DNA of 64,000 nt from Aurifilum marmelostoma (GCA_027559495.1 JAMXSV010000005.1:930001-994000); one strand, 5' to 3'. Numbered from the stretch's first letter, positions 44,721-59,294 are shown. Program-made: numbers and translations. Notes: generated by a model not told the origin, from the letters alone.

Positions 44721-47700
44721 TTTTAATGACTCTTATTTAAGTATAGTTTAGTATACTTCTTTTTAGGCAATATAGAAACATAATATCTCTCTAGATTCCA
44801 ACCCCCTCTACCACAAGCAGGGCCCAGACCAGCGCTAAGCTATAGCAAACCATTACAGCCCTGCAGGCTTGCATTTAAGAACTTAAAGAATCCAGCAATA
44901 CTTAGATTAGAGTCTACAAGATAGATAAGCCTATCCCTTATAAAGGATCAAAGGGCACTCTTTAGGCTTTTATTACTCAGTGCAAGGCCTACTTCCTTCA
45001 CTATCCGGCCTAGTTTATAGATAAGGGAGAGAAAGTAGTCTTTGCAGGAACTTAGTTAGAAGGCAATGCTCTTGCCTAATTTAAACCTTCCCTTCAAAAC
45101 TACCTTAACAACCTAACTATGCCTAATAATTATAATAAGGAAACTAAAGCTATTTTTAACTTATTTAAAGGTTTTAAGAAAGCACTTAAGAACGCATTTA
45201 GCAACCTAAATAAAAAGCGTATAGCAAAATGTAGTCTTATAGACCTTAAGCAAACTAAAGCTGCTTTGGATTATATAGCTAAATTTAGGCAATACACGGG
45301 ACGAGTTAGCTAGGAAGATAAAGCATTAATATCCCAGTTCTATAAAGGATTAAAGAATAGGATTAAAAACGAACTTTATAAGATAAACCGACCCAATGAT
45401 CTAGCAGAATATATTGCAATAGCAGTATAAATTGACAACTGCATCTTTGAATAATAATAGGAGAAAAACTGCAAAAGTAACAAATAACTATAAAAGTTTA
45501 GGGCCCCAGCTAATAGTAGAAAATGCTACCAGCCTTAGCAGAACTACTAAGGAAAATAATAAAATTATATAAGTATAGCATAAAGCAGTAGCATGCATGC
45601 TGGCCTAATGGAACTAAACGCTACGCATCGACGCAACGACTTCTAGACTTAAGGCAAAGGCAATAGAGCATGCTTCAATTGTGGAAAGCCTAGATACTTT
45701 GCATAGGAATATCGATAACTACAAAGGAAATAATAGCAATCTATCTAGAAGGGATAATAGCTTAGTATTGCTACTTAATAGGAACTTAATTATCTAAATA
45801 AAAATATCCTAATAAAGCAAGTAACGGACTCTATTAATTATAAATCTCTTAGTTAGACTGCATATTATAATAATAGTTGCGTATCATATCTTTTGGAGAA
45901 AGAAGGTTTAGGATAGTTCTTCCAGAAACCCAAGGGACAACAACAACTTGCTATCAAAAGCAGGACTTCTATTAAAGAAGAATAATCAAACTATTCTACT
46001 AATCCTATAGGTTAGGGATCTAAGAAAGAATAAGACCTAGGAAAATTTCCCCTATAGCACTATCTTATATAGCTTACAGATAACAACGAGCATGTATCGG
46101 ACACTACAGCATCTCTAGCCTATAATAAGTGCAATGATAACTCAAAAAATGCAGACTTTACTCTAGCCCTTATAGGAGAATATACTATAGAAATACTCAT
46201 TCTTAAAGAAGAAACCCTCCAGGATAGACAGCCTAACGTCCTACTCGAACCTATTACGCAATAATATATAGATAACTTAGAGGAATTAGTTCCAACTACC
46301 TGACGCAGCAGCCTCAGTTCTAACTACTAGGATATTAATATCCAAACAGAATACCTTATATATAAAATACCTCTAAAAGCCCTCTTTAGGAGCATCTTAC
46401 TTTAGAATTATAAAGCAGATAAATTAAAGGATCCTAGAATTAATGCATTTTATTTTAGATACTACTAATTAGCATAGATCTTATGCACTTATTATAGCTA
46501 TTAAACTTATTTCAAGGAAAAGATTAAATATAGATAGTTCCTAACTAGGAAGGAAGAATAATTTATTTAAGTATATAAGGAATCCGAACTATAGTTTAGG
46601 GAAGTACTAGAGAAGAAATACTATAATGCACTTATTAGACTACTAGAAGATTGCCCCTAGTCTTGCGTAGACAAAAAACGCAAATAGTAGCAATATCTAG
46701 TAGAATAATATACTATCTATATGCAGAATAAGGCATACGCCTAGCATATACAGCAATGCAACAAGAAGCATCACAAGTACGCACAATAATAAGCCAAGGC
46801 ACTAGCTTAGCAAGCAGCTAAAAAAGCCCCAAAAAGAAAAGATTGCTTATAAAGGGATAACAGTTAATTAGGACTATAAGGTCCCTATGCATAATAGCAA
46901 AAGGAAGCTATATATATATATAGCTTAATATAAATATTAATAACTAATATTATAGCGCGCTATTAAATAGCAGCGCATAAAAGAATTATATATCCCCCCG
47001 CATCATTAATATAGCAAAAATACCATAGCAATAGAAAGAGAAGCTCTATATACTTAACACTATAGAAGAATAACCTATTGCATATAACTAAGGGGTAATC
47101 GATAAAGAGACTAATTATCTACCTATCTCAAACTAAGGATATATAATATTTATTTCTTTTAATATTATAAATATAGCATACTATAATATAATATTAGGAC
47201 TTTTATAGCTTAAAGAGCATAATTCTTAAATCGATTAGACTACTAGCTAGATCTCTTAGGAACAAGCTATACCTAATAGGATAGTTGCAATTAAAGGCGC
47301 AGGACAAGACTTAGTCACTAAGGACAGCTAAGATAGGCGCTTAAATAAGCACTTACTATATACCTCTAAATCAGCAGGGACTAATAGCTTATAAAGAAGA
47401 ATTATAAATGCCTTAAACCTATAGATACAGATTAGGCATAAATTAAAAATATAAATAAATAAAGACTAGTTAGGAAGACTTAGTCTGATATAAAGCAAAA
47501 ATAATAGATAATTGCAATAAAATGCTTAATAGTACCTACTATTCCTCTAGGAAGCAGAAATAGAGGAAGAACTAACCCTAATACTTGCTAGCATACTAGA
47601 AGAGTACTATAAATTTACAAAACTATTCCAAGAAGAATTAGTTATAGGACTACTAGAATATAGTCTATATAATTATAAAATCCCACTTAAGGAAGGAACT

Positions 47701-50616
47701 TAGCCTAAGTTCTTTCCTATCTATAAACTAAATAAAGCATAACTTAAAGCACTTAGAGAGTACCTTAACAAAAACCTAAAGAAAGATTATATATAATTAT
47801 TACAATTACTAGCAGAATACCTAATCCTATTTATACTAAAGAAAAATAGCAAACTATAACTTTATATAAACTATAGATAGCTTAATAATATTATAATTAA
47901 GAATTAGTACCTATTACTACTTATTAAGAAATTATAAGATCAACTATAAGGCGCATAATAGTTCATAGCACTAGACCTTAAAAGAGCATATAATCTTATT
48001 AGAATAAAGGCAGGCAAAGAGTAGAAAATGGCATTTTGCATAAGATATAAGCATTATAAATACTTAGTTATGCTATTCGGATTAACTAATGCACCTGCAT
48101 CTTTCTAGGAAATAATTAATTAGGTATTTAGAGAGCATCTAAATATTTATATTATCGCCTACCTTAATAATATCCTCATCTACTTCTCGGACTTAGCAAC
48201 TTATAGACAGCATATATAAAAAGTGCTATAGACTCTCTAAAATGCTAAATTTCTTATTAAACCAAAAAAGAGCTACTTCCATATTCAGAAAGTTGACTAC
48301 CTTAGATATATAATTAAGCCTAGATGCATATATATGCAAAAAGATAAAATAAAAGTAATTAGGAATTAGCTAATATCTAAGAATATTATAGATATTAAAG
48401 CATTCCTTAGATATGCTAACTTCTACTAATAATTTATCTAATAATACTTAAAGATTATATAACCTATAATAAAGCTTATAAAAAAAGATAAATCTTTCTA
48501 TTAGATAGGAAAAGAGCAGCAAGCCTTTAATGCTATTAAGGAATAAATTATACAAGAATCTATTTTAAGAGAAGCCGACCCTAGCTAAGAATTCAAAGTA
48601 GCAATTAATGCATTAGACTATGCACTCAGCAGAGAATTTATCTAATAAGATAATTAGAATAAATTACACCTTATTGCTAACTTCTTAAAGAAGCTAAATA
48701 GTCTAGAACTATAATATAGAACCCTAAATAAGGAACTTATAGCTATAGTATATGCATTCTAGGAATAGCAATACTACCTTATTAAAGCAAAATACCCAAT
48801 TAAAGTACTTACTAATCATAAGAACCTTATATTATTTACAATAACTAAGGTTCTGAATAAGCAATAAGTATAATGGGCAGAATTTCTCTTATAATTCGAT
48901 ATTAAAATTAGCTATATTTAAGGAAAAGAAAATACTAAAGCGGATGCTCTTAGTTAACAATCGGATTATATACTAGCATCAGAAATTAAGGAGTAGATAC
49001 TTTTCGATTAAAATAAGGAAGGAAACCTTATATAGAAATAAGAAATTAACTTAATACTTAGGATTATATACTAGAGCAAGAAACTAGAAGAAATAACTCT
49101 ACAGGAATAAGAAAAATATATTAAGGATATATATAGCGCACTAGCACATAGGCATCAAAGAGTCAGAGCTACCTACAAATAAATCAAGCGATATTAGAAT
49201 CTACTAAGCCTTAGGATATAAATTAAGGAAATTATTCAGAAATGCAATAGTTGCAAAAAAAACAAAGCAGAAAGATATAAGCCTTACAGACTACTGCAAC
49301 CCTTACTAGTACCTATAACTATTTAGCAATTAATCAGTCTAGACTTCATTACTAAGCTACCTATCTTATAAGAACCCTTAACTAAGGTGCAATATAATAG
49401 CATCCTAATAGTAGTTTATAGACTAAGCAAGTACGCTTACTTTCTCCCCTATAAGGAAAGCAGTATAGCAGAAGAACTCGCATATACATTTCTTAGGACA
49501 ATTATCGCTAACTATAGCATGCTAGAAGAGATTATCTTAAATAGAGATAGAAAATTCGTATTATACTTCTAAATATTACTTATAAAGCAACTTAGAGCAT
49601 ACTATAAAATATTAACAGCCTATTATCCATAAATAGATAAGCAAATAGAATAAATAAACCAAATTATTAAATAATACCTCAGATACTATATCAATCAGAA
49701 ATAGAATAACTAAATTAAACTATTACTATTAGCGCAATTTGCATATAATAGCGCAAATATAAGCACAATAAAGACTTTACTATTCTATGCACTCTATAGA
49801 TATAACCCGATAGCATACTATAAAGCATTACTAGGGGCAAATGCAGAAGCAGCGGAAAAATGAATATAGCGCATTAAGAAGGTTTAGGAAGATATTCAGC
49901 AAGAACTCCAATTTATATAAGAATAAATAACCAAATATGCTAACTCCAAGAGAATTAAGGAATCAATCTTATAGGAGGGAAATAAAGTTTACTTGAAACG
50001 AAAAAATATAAAGATTACCCGACCAAATAATAAACTTAATTACAAAAAAATCGGACCCTTTAAAATCTTAAGAAAAATCTCCCTAGTTAACTATAAGCTC
50101 GCGCTACTAGCAGGAATAAGAATATACCCAGTATTCTACATTTCACTTCTAAAACCAGCAATATAAGAAATACCTATAGATAATAATATTAAAGCTAAGG
50201 ATAATAAGCTAGAATATAAAATAGGAAGGATTTTAAGATATAAAGGTCCTTAGCATAACTTAGAATACTATATTAAGTAAAAAGGCTACTTAGTAAGCGA
50301 AAATATATAGGAACCCGAAGAAAACTTAGCTTACGCATAATAAGCACTTTAAGACTACTAGACAAACTAGTTACAAAGATAAGCAATTAGGATCCAGACT
50401 AGATAAATAAACTACTAATATGCTAGAAACTAGACTAATTAGGCAGAAATATAATTAGGAATATAATCTACCAATTTATACCCTACCGGTTAGCAGGAAA
50501 ACGCTACTAGCCGAAGGAAAATACTAGATAGGACACTATACTAGTTAAGGAATATAAATAGTCAGGGATATACTAGTCAATTCGAAGCCCAGGATAGCAA
50601 CTAATAAGGCTAAAAT

Positions 50617-51156
50617 TCAGGGGACCTCTTCGGCAGACCTCTCTACCCCAGAATAAGAACTAAAGGCTGCAGCAAGCAACCCTTTAGCTAGAAAACCCGA
50701 CTAGTCTACTACAGCATTCCCTACATCCACAGAGTTCCAATCAAATCCCTCAAAATCAGGAACCTTAGCAGAAGCAGCAGATTCTTCAGAAACCACCTCT
50801 TAAACCATCTTAGAAGCGCAGTAACGCTCCTCCTTAGCTTCTATACGTTCTAATGCTTCTATACTATTAAGGCCACAACGAACTGCACGCATTATCTTCT
50901 TAAACTATATACGCTTTTATTTCTGCAGGCGCTTAACCTCTATAGCAGCGTTGCAAAGCCGGCCCTTAGCACCCTCTAACTGCTTTTCTAAATATTAATA
51001 TTAAACTCTAATCTGTCGAATCTCTAAGGCGCTAAGGCTCTGGACGTTATATCGAGAATGCCTAAGGCGAATATATTCCGAGCAGCAGGAAGAATCATTA
51101 GGGGAGGCTTAACAAAACGAAATGCTACAACCCTTGCAAAAAGAACAAGAAGGCAT
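50617..51156 (-). pseudogene. antisense ORF between chromodomain and 3' LTR (copy 2, better preserved)
   Basis: A frame runs antisense to pol from an ATG at 51156 to a TGA at 50617-50619, 179 codons with no shift. Its only interruptions are seven TAA/TAG codons, each explainable as CAA/CAG (Gln) changed by C-to-T. The N-terminus is cysteine-rich (PSCSFCKGCSISFC, then SSCCSEYIRLRHSRYN). Charged helices follow, then an acidic/aromatic part (VPDFEGFDWNSVDVGNAVVD). An old, exact frame of this length in two copies argues that it was once coding. Function is unknown. Confidence 0.6.
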
Positions 51157-51350
51157 AGTAATAGCGTTTTGAAGAATAATCGAAAGAAGGGAATCCTTCT
51201 ATTTTATTTTCTTAGCACAAGAACTTGAAAAATAAGGTTTATTGACTCTATTTAACATAATAAATTAGGAAGGCATAATCTAGCAATAAAATAACATATA
51301 AGAAACTTACAGAAGATCGTTCGGAATAATAATTAATAGGAGAGAGATAA

Positions 51351-51813
51351 TATTATAACCCGCAATTATTATAATATAGCATACTAGGGCTATTCAGAAC
51401 GAAACCCTTAGTATAGGAAAAGTTCAATACTCACCTATAAAGCTATACTAGGATTATATAATCCAGAGTTAGGGTTAGGATAAGGACTAACTAGGATGAA
51501 TAGCTTTAGATATATGCTATCCGGAGATATCTAGATAGTTCGGATATATTGCTATCTAAGTTAGCCATATTCGAAGACTAGTTATATAAGGGATATATTT
51601 GCTACTATTAGATAGATTTAGTATATAGCTCTTTAGTTATCAATCTAAGTATTATCTCTAATATAAGTAATAGCTCTACTGCTAGTAATATACTGCAGAA
51701 GACTTTGAAAGTTGTTTTCGTATTCTTTGGATTATACTTTGATATCGTTCTTGCCTAATATAAACCCTTTTATGTACTTATTATATACCCCAGTTACAGC
51801 AGTGCTCATTATA
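51351..51813 (+). repeat. 3' LTR of gypsy copy 2
   Basis: It has the same 463-bp length as the 5' LTR. It is preceded by a purine tract (AGGAGAGAGATAA). Its first part is mutated and its last 120 bases are nearly unmutated. Confidence 0.85.
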
Positions 51814-54800
51814 GTCCTCTAATCCTCTTAGAGTTAGCGTATTTGGTTATTTGTTCTTATATAAACTAAAGTTCTTATTAAATATCTTTCTAAACCTTCT
51901 TGATATACTATATTTGTTCTTCTGCTACTTTCGCATTTGCCCCTAGTAATGCTTCGTAGTATGCTGTCGGGTTATATCTGTAGAGTGCGTAGAATAGTAA
52001 GGTCTTTATTATGCTTATATCTGCGCTATTATATGCGAATTGCGCCAATAGTAATAGTTTAATCTAGTTATTCTATTCCTAATTAATATAGTATCTAAGG
52101 TATTATTTAACAATTTGGTTTATTTATTCTGTTTGCTTGTCTATTTATGGATAATAGGCTATTAACATTTTATAATATGCTCTAAGTTGCTTTATAAATA
52201 ATATCTAGAAGTGTAATATAAATTTTCTATCTCTATCTAAGATAATCTCTTCTAGCATGCTATAGTTAGCAATAATTATTCTAAGGAATGTGTATACAAG
52301 TTCTTCTGCTATACTGCTTTCCTTATAGGGGAGAAAGTAAGCGTACTTGCTTAATCTGCAAACTACTACTAGGATGCTATTATATTGCACCTTAGTTAAG
52401 GGTTCTTATAAGATAGGTAGCTTAGTAATAAAGTCTAGACTAATTAATTGCTAAATAGTTATAGGTACTAGTAAGGGTTATAGTAGTCTGTAAGGCTTAT
52501 ATCTTTCTGCCTTATTTTTCTTGCAATTATTACATTTCTGAATAATTTTCTCAATTTGTATCCTAAGGCTTAGTAGATTCTAATATTGCTTGATTTATTT
52601 GTAGGTAGCCCTAACTCCTTAGTGCCTATATGCTAGTGCGCTATATATATCCCTAATGTATTCTTCTTGTTCCTATAGAGTTATTTCTTCTGGTTTCTTG
52701 CCCTGGTATATAATTCTAAGTATTGAGTTGATTTCTTATTTCTATATAAGGTTCCCTTCCTTATTCTAATCGAAGAGTATCTATTCCTTAATTCCTAATG
52801 CTAGTATATAATCCGATTATTAACTAAGAGCGTCCGCTCTAGTATTTTCTTTTCCTTAAATATAGCTAATTTTAATATCGAATTATAAGAGGAATTCTGC
52901 CTATTATACTTATTGCTTATTCAAAACCTTAGTTATTGTAAATAATATAAGGTTCTTATAATTAGTAAGTACTTTAATTGGGTGTTTTGCTCTAATAAGG
53001 TAGTATTGCTATTCCTAGAATGCATATACTATAGCTATAAATTCCTTATCTGGGGTTCTATATTATAGTTCTGAACTATTTAGCTTCTTTAAGAAGTTAG
53101 CAATAAGGTATAGTTTATTTTGATTATCTTATTAGATAAATTCTCTGCTAAGTATATAATCTAATATATTAGTTGCTATTTCGAATTCTTAGCTAGGGTT
53201 GGCTTCTTTTAAAATAGATTCTTATATAACTTATTCCTTAATGGCGTCGAAGGCTTGCTGCTCTTTTTCTATCTAATAGAAAGATTTATCTTTTTTTATA
53301 AGCTCTATTATAGGTTATATAATCTTCGAGTACTATTAGATGAATTATTAGTAGAAGTTAGCATATCTGAAGAATGCTTTAATATTTATAATATTCTTAG
53401 GTATTAGCTAATTTCTAATTGCTTCTATCTTATCTTTTTGCATATATATGCATCTGGGTTTAATTATATATTCGAGATAATCGACCTTCTAAATATAGAA
53501 GTAGCTCTTTTTTGGTTTAACAAGGAGTTTAGCATCTTAGAGAGTCTATAGCACTTTTCGTATATACTATCTATAAGTTGCTAAGTCCAAGGAGTAGATA
53601 AGGATATTATTAAGGTAGGCAATAATATAAATATCTAAATGCTCCCTAAGTATCTAATTAATTATTTCCTAGAAAGATGCAAGTGCATTAGTTAATCCGA
53701 ATAGCATAATCAAGTATTTATAGTGCCTATATCTTATGCGAAATGCTATTTTCTACTCTTCGCCTGCCTTTATCCTAATAAGATTATATGCTTCTTTAAG
53801 GTCTAGTGCTGTAAATCATTATGCGCCTTATAGTCGATCTTATAGTTCCTTAATAAGTAGTAATGGATATCAATTTTTAATTATAATGTTATTAAGCTAT
53901 TTATAGTCTATATAGAGTTATAGTTTGCTATTTTTCTTTAGTATAAATAGGATTGGATATCCTGCTAGTAATTGTAATAGTTATATATAATCTTTCTTTA
54001 GGTTTTCGTCGAGGTACTCCCTAAGTGCTTCAAGTTATGCTTTATCTAGTCTATAGATAGAGAAGAACTTAGGCTAAGTTCCTTCCTTAAGTAGGATTTT
54101 ATAGTTATATAGACTATATTCTAGTAATCCTATAACTAATTCTCCTTAGAATAGTTTTGTAAACTTATAGTACTTTTCTAGTATACTAGCAAGTATTAGG
54201 ATTAGTTCTTCCTCTATTTCTGCTTCCTAAAGGAATAGTAGATACTATTAAGCATTTTATTGCAATTATTTATTATTTTTGCTTTATATTAGACCAAATC
54301 TTCCTAACTAGTCTTTATTTACTTATATTTTTAACCTATGCCTAACCTGCATCTATAGGTTCAAAGCATTTATAGTTCTTCTCTATAAGCTATTAGTCCC
54401 TGCTAATTTGGAGGTATATAATAAGTGCTTATTTAAGCGCCTATCTTAGCTATCCTTAGTAACTAAGTTTTATCCTGCGCCTTTAATTGCAATTATCCTA
54501 TTGGATATAGCTTATTCCTAAGAGATCTGGCTAGTAGTCTAATCAATTCGAGAATTATGCTCCTTAAGCTATAGAAGTCCTAATATTATATTATAGTATG
54601 CTATATCTATAATATTAAAAGAAATAAATATTATATATTCTTAGTTTAAGATAGATAGATAATTAGTCTCCTTATTAATTATCCCTTAGTTATACGCAAT
54701 AGGTTATTCTTTTACAGTATTAAGTATATAGGGCTTCTCTTTCTATTGCTATAGTATTTTTGCTATATTAATAATGCAGGGGAATATATAATTCCCTTAT

Positions 54801-57587
54801 GCGCTGCTATCTAATAGCGCGCTATAATATTAGTTATTAATATTTATATTAAGCTATATATATACATAGCTTCCTTTTGCTATTATACATAGAGATCTTA
54901 TAGTCCTAATTAACTATTATCTCTTTATAGGCAATCTTTTCCTTTTAGGGCCTTTTTGGCCGCTTGCTAAGCTAGTGCCTTAGCTTATTATTATGCATAC
55001 TTATAATGCTTCTTATTACATTGCTATATATGCTAGGCGTATGCCTTATTCTATATATAGATAGTGCATTATTCTACTAGATATTGCTACTATTTGCGTT
55101 TTTTATCTATGCAAGGCCTAGAGCAATCTTCTAGTAGTCCGATAAATGCATTATAGTATTTCTTCTCTAGTACTTCCCTAAACTATAGTTCGGATTCCTT
55201 ATATGCCTAAATAAGTTATTCTTCTTTCCTAATTAGGAATTATCTATATTTAATCTTTTCCTTAAAATAGGTTCGATAGCTATAATAGATATATAAGATC
55301 TATGCTAATTAGTAGTATCTAAGATAGAACGCATTAATCCTAGGATCCTCTAATTTATCTGCTTTATAATTCTAAAGTAGGATGCTCCTAAAGAGGGTTT
55401 TTAGAGATATTCTATATATAAGGTATTCTATTTGAATATTAATATCCTGGTAATTAGAACTAAGGCTGCTGCATTAGGTGGTCAGTACCAATTCCTCTAA
55501 GTTATCTATATATTATTGCGTAATGGGCTCAAGTAGGATATTAGGCTATCTATCTTAGAGAATTTCTTTTTCAAGAATAAGTATCTCTATAGTATATTCT
55601 TTTATAGGGGCTAGAGTAAAGTCCGCATTTTCTAAATTATTATCGCGCTTATTGTAGGCTAGAGATGCTATAGTATCCAATACATGCTTATCATTATCTA
55701 TAAGCTATATAAGATAGTGCTATAGGAGAAATTTTCCTAGGTCTTGTTCTTCCTTAAATCCCTGACCTATAGGGTTGGTAGAATAGTCCGATTATTCTTT
55801 TTTAATAGAAGTTCTGCTTCTAATGGCAAGTTATCATTATCCCTTAGGTTTCTAGGGGAACCATCCTAAATCTTCTTTCTCCAAGAGGTATAGTACGCAA
55901 CTATCATTATAATACGCAGTCTAACTAAAAGATTTATAATTAATAGAGTTTATCACTTGCTCTATTAGGATATTTTTATTTAGATAATTAGGTTTCTATT
56001 AAATAGCAATACTAAGCTATTATTCCTTCTAGATAGATTGCTATTATTTTCTTTGTAGTTATCGATATTCCTATGCAAAGTATTTAGGCTTCCTATAATT
56101 AAAGCACGCCCTATTGCCTTTGCCTTAAGTTTAGAAGTTATTGCATTAATGCGTAGCGTCTAGTTCTATTAGGCTAGCATGCATGCTGCTGCTTTATGCT
56201 ATACTTATATAATTCTATTATTTTCCTTAGTAGTTCTGCTAAGGCTAGTAGCATCTTCTACTATTAGCTAGAGCCCTAAACTTCTATAATTATCTATTAC
56301 CCTTGCAGTTTTTCTCCTATTATTATTTGAAGATGCAGTTATCAATTTATACTGCTATTGCAATATATTCTGCTAGGTTATTAAGTTAGTCTATCTTGTA
56401 AAGTTCGTTTTTGACCCTATCCTTTAATCCTTTATAGAATTGGGATATTAATGCTTTATTTTCCTAGCTAACTTATCCTGCATATTGCCTAAATTTAGCT
56501 GCATAATCCAAAGCAGCTTTAGTCTGCTTAAAGTCTATAAGACTGCATTCTGCTATACACTTCTTATCTAAGTTGCTAAATGCATTCTTAAGTGCTTTCT
56601 CGAAATCTTTAAATAAGTTAAAGATAGCTTTAGTTTTCTTATTACGATTATTAAGCATAATTAGGTTATTAAGGTAATCTCAAAGGGAAGGTTCGAACTA
56701 GGCAAGAGCATTACCTTCTAACTAAGTCCCTATAAAGACTGCCTTCTCTCCTTTATCCGTAAACTGGGCTAGATAGTAAAGGAAGTAGGCCTTGCACTAA
56801 GTAATAAAAGCCTAAAGAGTGCCCTTCAATCCTTTATAAGGGATAAGCTTATCTATCTTATAGACCCTAATCTGAGTATTGCTGGATTCTTTAAATTCCT
56901 GAATGCGAGCCTGCAGGGCTGTAATAGTTTGCTGCAGCTTAGCGCTAGTCTAGGCCCTGCTTATAGTAGAGGGGGTTAGAGTCTAGGGAGATATTATATT
57001 TCTATATTGCTTAAGAAGGAATATACTGAACTATACTTGAATAAGAGTTATTAAAATATAATAAGCATTGCTATAACTAGGGTATATAATAAGTATATAA
57101 AGGGTTTATATTAGGCAAGAATAATATTAAAGTATAATCCAAAAAATATAGAAATAACTTTTAAAGTTTTCTATAGTATATCACTAGCAGTAAAGCTATT
57201 ATTTGTATTAGAGATAATATTTAGATTAATAACTAAAGAGCTATATATTAAATCTATCTAATAGTAATAAATGTATCCTTATATATCCCATTCTTCAGTC
57301 CTTTATAGGTAGTATTAGTTCCTTCCTAGCAGGGGTGGGCTAGAGTCGATATTAAATCCTTCGATTAGCTAACTAAGTTAATACCAATTCCTTCGACTGG
57401 TTAATAGAGTCGATATCAACTCCTTTAACTAAGCAACCTTTATAACCCTAACCCTAGCTTATATAATCTTGTTATGCTAGTTCTGTCCTAGAGTGTTGGA
57501 CTCCCGGCTCCCTGTAGTTCGTTCCGTGTAGCCTTAGTGCTATGCTGCAATTTTTATTATGACCTGCATATTGGATGGGTCATAACA
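51814..57587 (-). mobile_element. gypsy chromovirus, reverse orientation, 3' end missing (copy 3, type B LTR)
   Basis: Read on the minus strand it begins with a 531-bp type B LTR (57587-57057, TGTTATGACCCATCC...) and gag (56658-56473, MLNNRNKKTKAIFNLF). RT (about 54100-53400), RNase H and the integrase core (52390-52205) follow. It stops at 51814, just after the integrase core in pol. The chromodomain, antisense ORF and 3' LTR are lost. It points toward copy 2, so the two make a long inverted repeat. It is heavily RIP-mutated. Confidence 0.85.
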
Positions 57588-59294
57588 TCCTGCTTCCGAT
57601 AGTAAATTATTATTATTCCTTAGGTTTTCAGGAGAATTATCCTAAACCTTCTTTCTCTAAAAGATATAATATATAACTATTATTATAATACGCAGTCTAA
57701 CTAAGAGATTTATAATTAATAAAGTCTATTACTTGCTCTATTAAAATATTTTTATTTAGATAATTAGGTTTCTATTAAGTAGCAATACTAAGCTATTATC
57801 CTTTCTAGATAAGTTGCTATTATTTCCTTTATAATTATTAATATTTCTATGCAAAGTATCTAAGCTTTCTATAATTAAAGCATGCCCTATTATTTTTGCC
57901 TTAAGTTTAGAAGTTATTGCGTTAATGCATAGTATTTAGTTCTATTAAGCTAGCATATATACTGCTACTTTATACTATGCTTATATAATTCTATTATTTT
58001 CCTTAGTAGTTTTGCTAAGGCTAGTAGCATTTTCTACTATTAGCTAGGGCCTTAAACTTCTATAATTATCTATTACTTTTGCAGTTTTTCTCCTATTATT
58101 ATTTAAAGATACAATTATTAATTTATATTGCTATTGCAATATATTCTGCTAGATTATTGGGTTAGTCTATCTTATAAAGTTTATTTTTAATCCTATCCTT
58201 TAGTTCTTTATAGAACTAGAATATTAATGCTTTATTTTCCTAGCTAACTTATTCTGCATATTGCCTAAATTTAGCTGCATAATTTAAAGCAGCTTTAGTC
58301 TGCTTAAAGTCTATAAGACTGCATTCTGCTATATGCTTTTTATCCGAATTGCTAAATGCGTTCTTAAGTGCTTTCTCGAAATCTTTAAATAAATTAAAGA
58401 TAGCTTTAGTTTCCTTATTATAATTATTAAGTATAGTTAGATTATTAAGATAGTTTTAAAGTAAAGGTTTAAACTAAGCAAGAGCATTGCCTTCTAACCA
58501 AGTTCTTATAAAAACTGCCTTCTCTCCTTTATCTATAAACTAGGCCGAATAGTAGAGGAAGTAGGCCTTATACTAAGTAATAAAAGCCTAAAGAGTGCCC
58601 TTTAATTCTTTATAAAGAATAAGCTTATCTATCTTATAGACCCTAACCTAAGTATTGCTAGATTTTTTAAGTTTCTAAATGCAAGCCTATAAGGCTATAA
58701 TAGTTTACTGCAGCTTAGCGCTAGTCTAGGCCCTGCCCGTAGTAAAGAAGATTAAAGTCTAGGGAGATATTATATTTCTATATTGCTTAAGAAGAAGTAT
58801 ACTAAATTATACTTAAATAAGAGTTATTAAAATATAATAAGCACTGCTATAACTAGAATATATAATAAGTATATAAAGAGTTTATATTAGGCAAGAATAA
58901 TATTAAAGTATAATCTAAAGAATATAGAAATAATTTCTAAAGTCTTTTGCAGTATATTACTAGCAGTAAAGCTATTACTTATATTAGAGGTAATACTTAA
59001 ATTAATAACTAAAAAGCTATATACTAAATCTATTTAATAGTAGCAAATATATCCCTTATATAACTAGTCTTCGAATATAGCTAACTTAGATAGCAATATA
59101 TCTAAACTATTTAGATATCTCTAAATAGCATATATCTAAAGCTATCTATCCTGGTTAGTCCTTGTTCTAATCCTAACCCTGGGTTATGTAATCCTAGCGT
59201 GGCTCTGTAGGTGAGTATTGAACTTTTCCCGTACTAAGGGTTCCGTTCCGGATAGCCCTAGTGTGCCATATTATAATAGTTGCGGGTTATAATA
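57588..59294 (-). mobile_element. gypsy fragment, reverse orientation, gag and 5' LTR only (copy 4)
   Basis: This is a minus-strand fragment: a 462-bp type A LTR (59294-58833) followed by gag as far as the region after the zinc knuckle, where it meets the LTR of copy 3 at 57587/57588. The LTR's outer end is the best preserved part (GTATTGAACTTTTCCCGTAC). Copy 3 may have inserted into this copy, with later loss of the rest of pol. Confidence 0.82.

Larger units (their letters stand above)
44258..51813 (+). mobile_element. Ty3/gypsy chromovirus, full length, RIP-mutated (copy 2)
   Basis: This is a 7556-bp element with two 463-bp LTRs (44258-44720 and 51351-51813), the same family as copy 1. 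It is less mutated at its ends: the 5' LTR still starts TGTTATGACCCGCAACCG. Gag (45119 onward, MPNNYNKETKAIFNLF), a zinc knuckle near 45669-45710, RT near 47700-48250, integrase core at 49387-49572 and a chromodomain near 50230-50370 are in the same order as in copy 1. The flanks do not match (AAGGC before, GTCCT after), so this copy does not sit in a simple insertion site. It abuts copy 3 directly. Confidence 0.9.
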
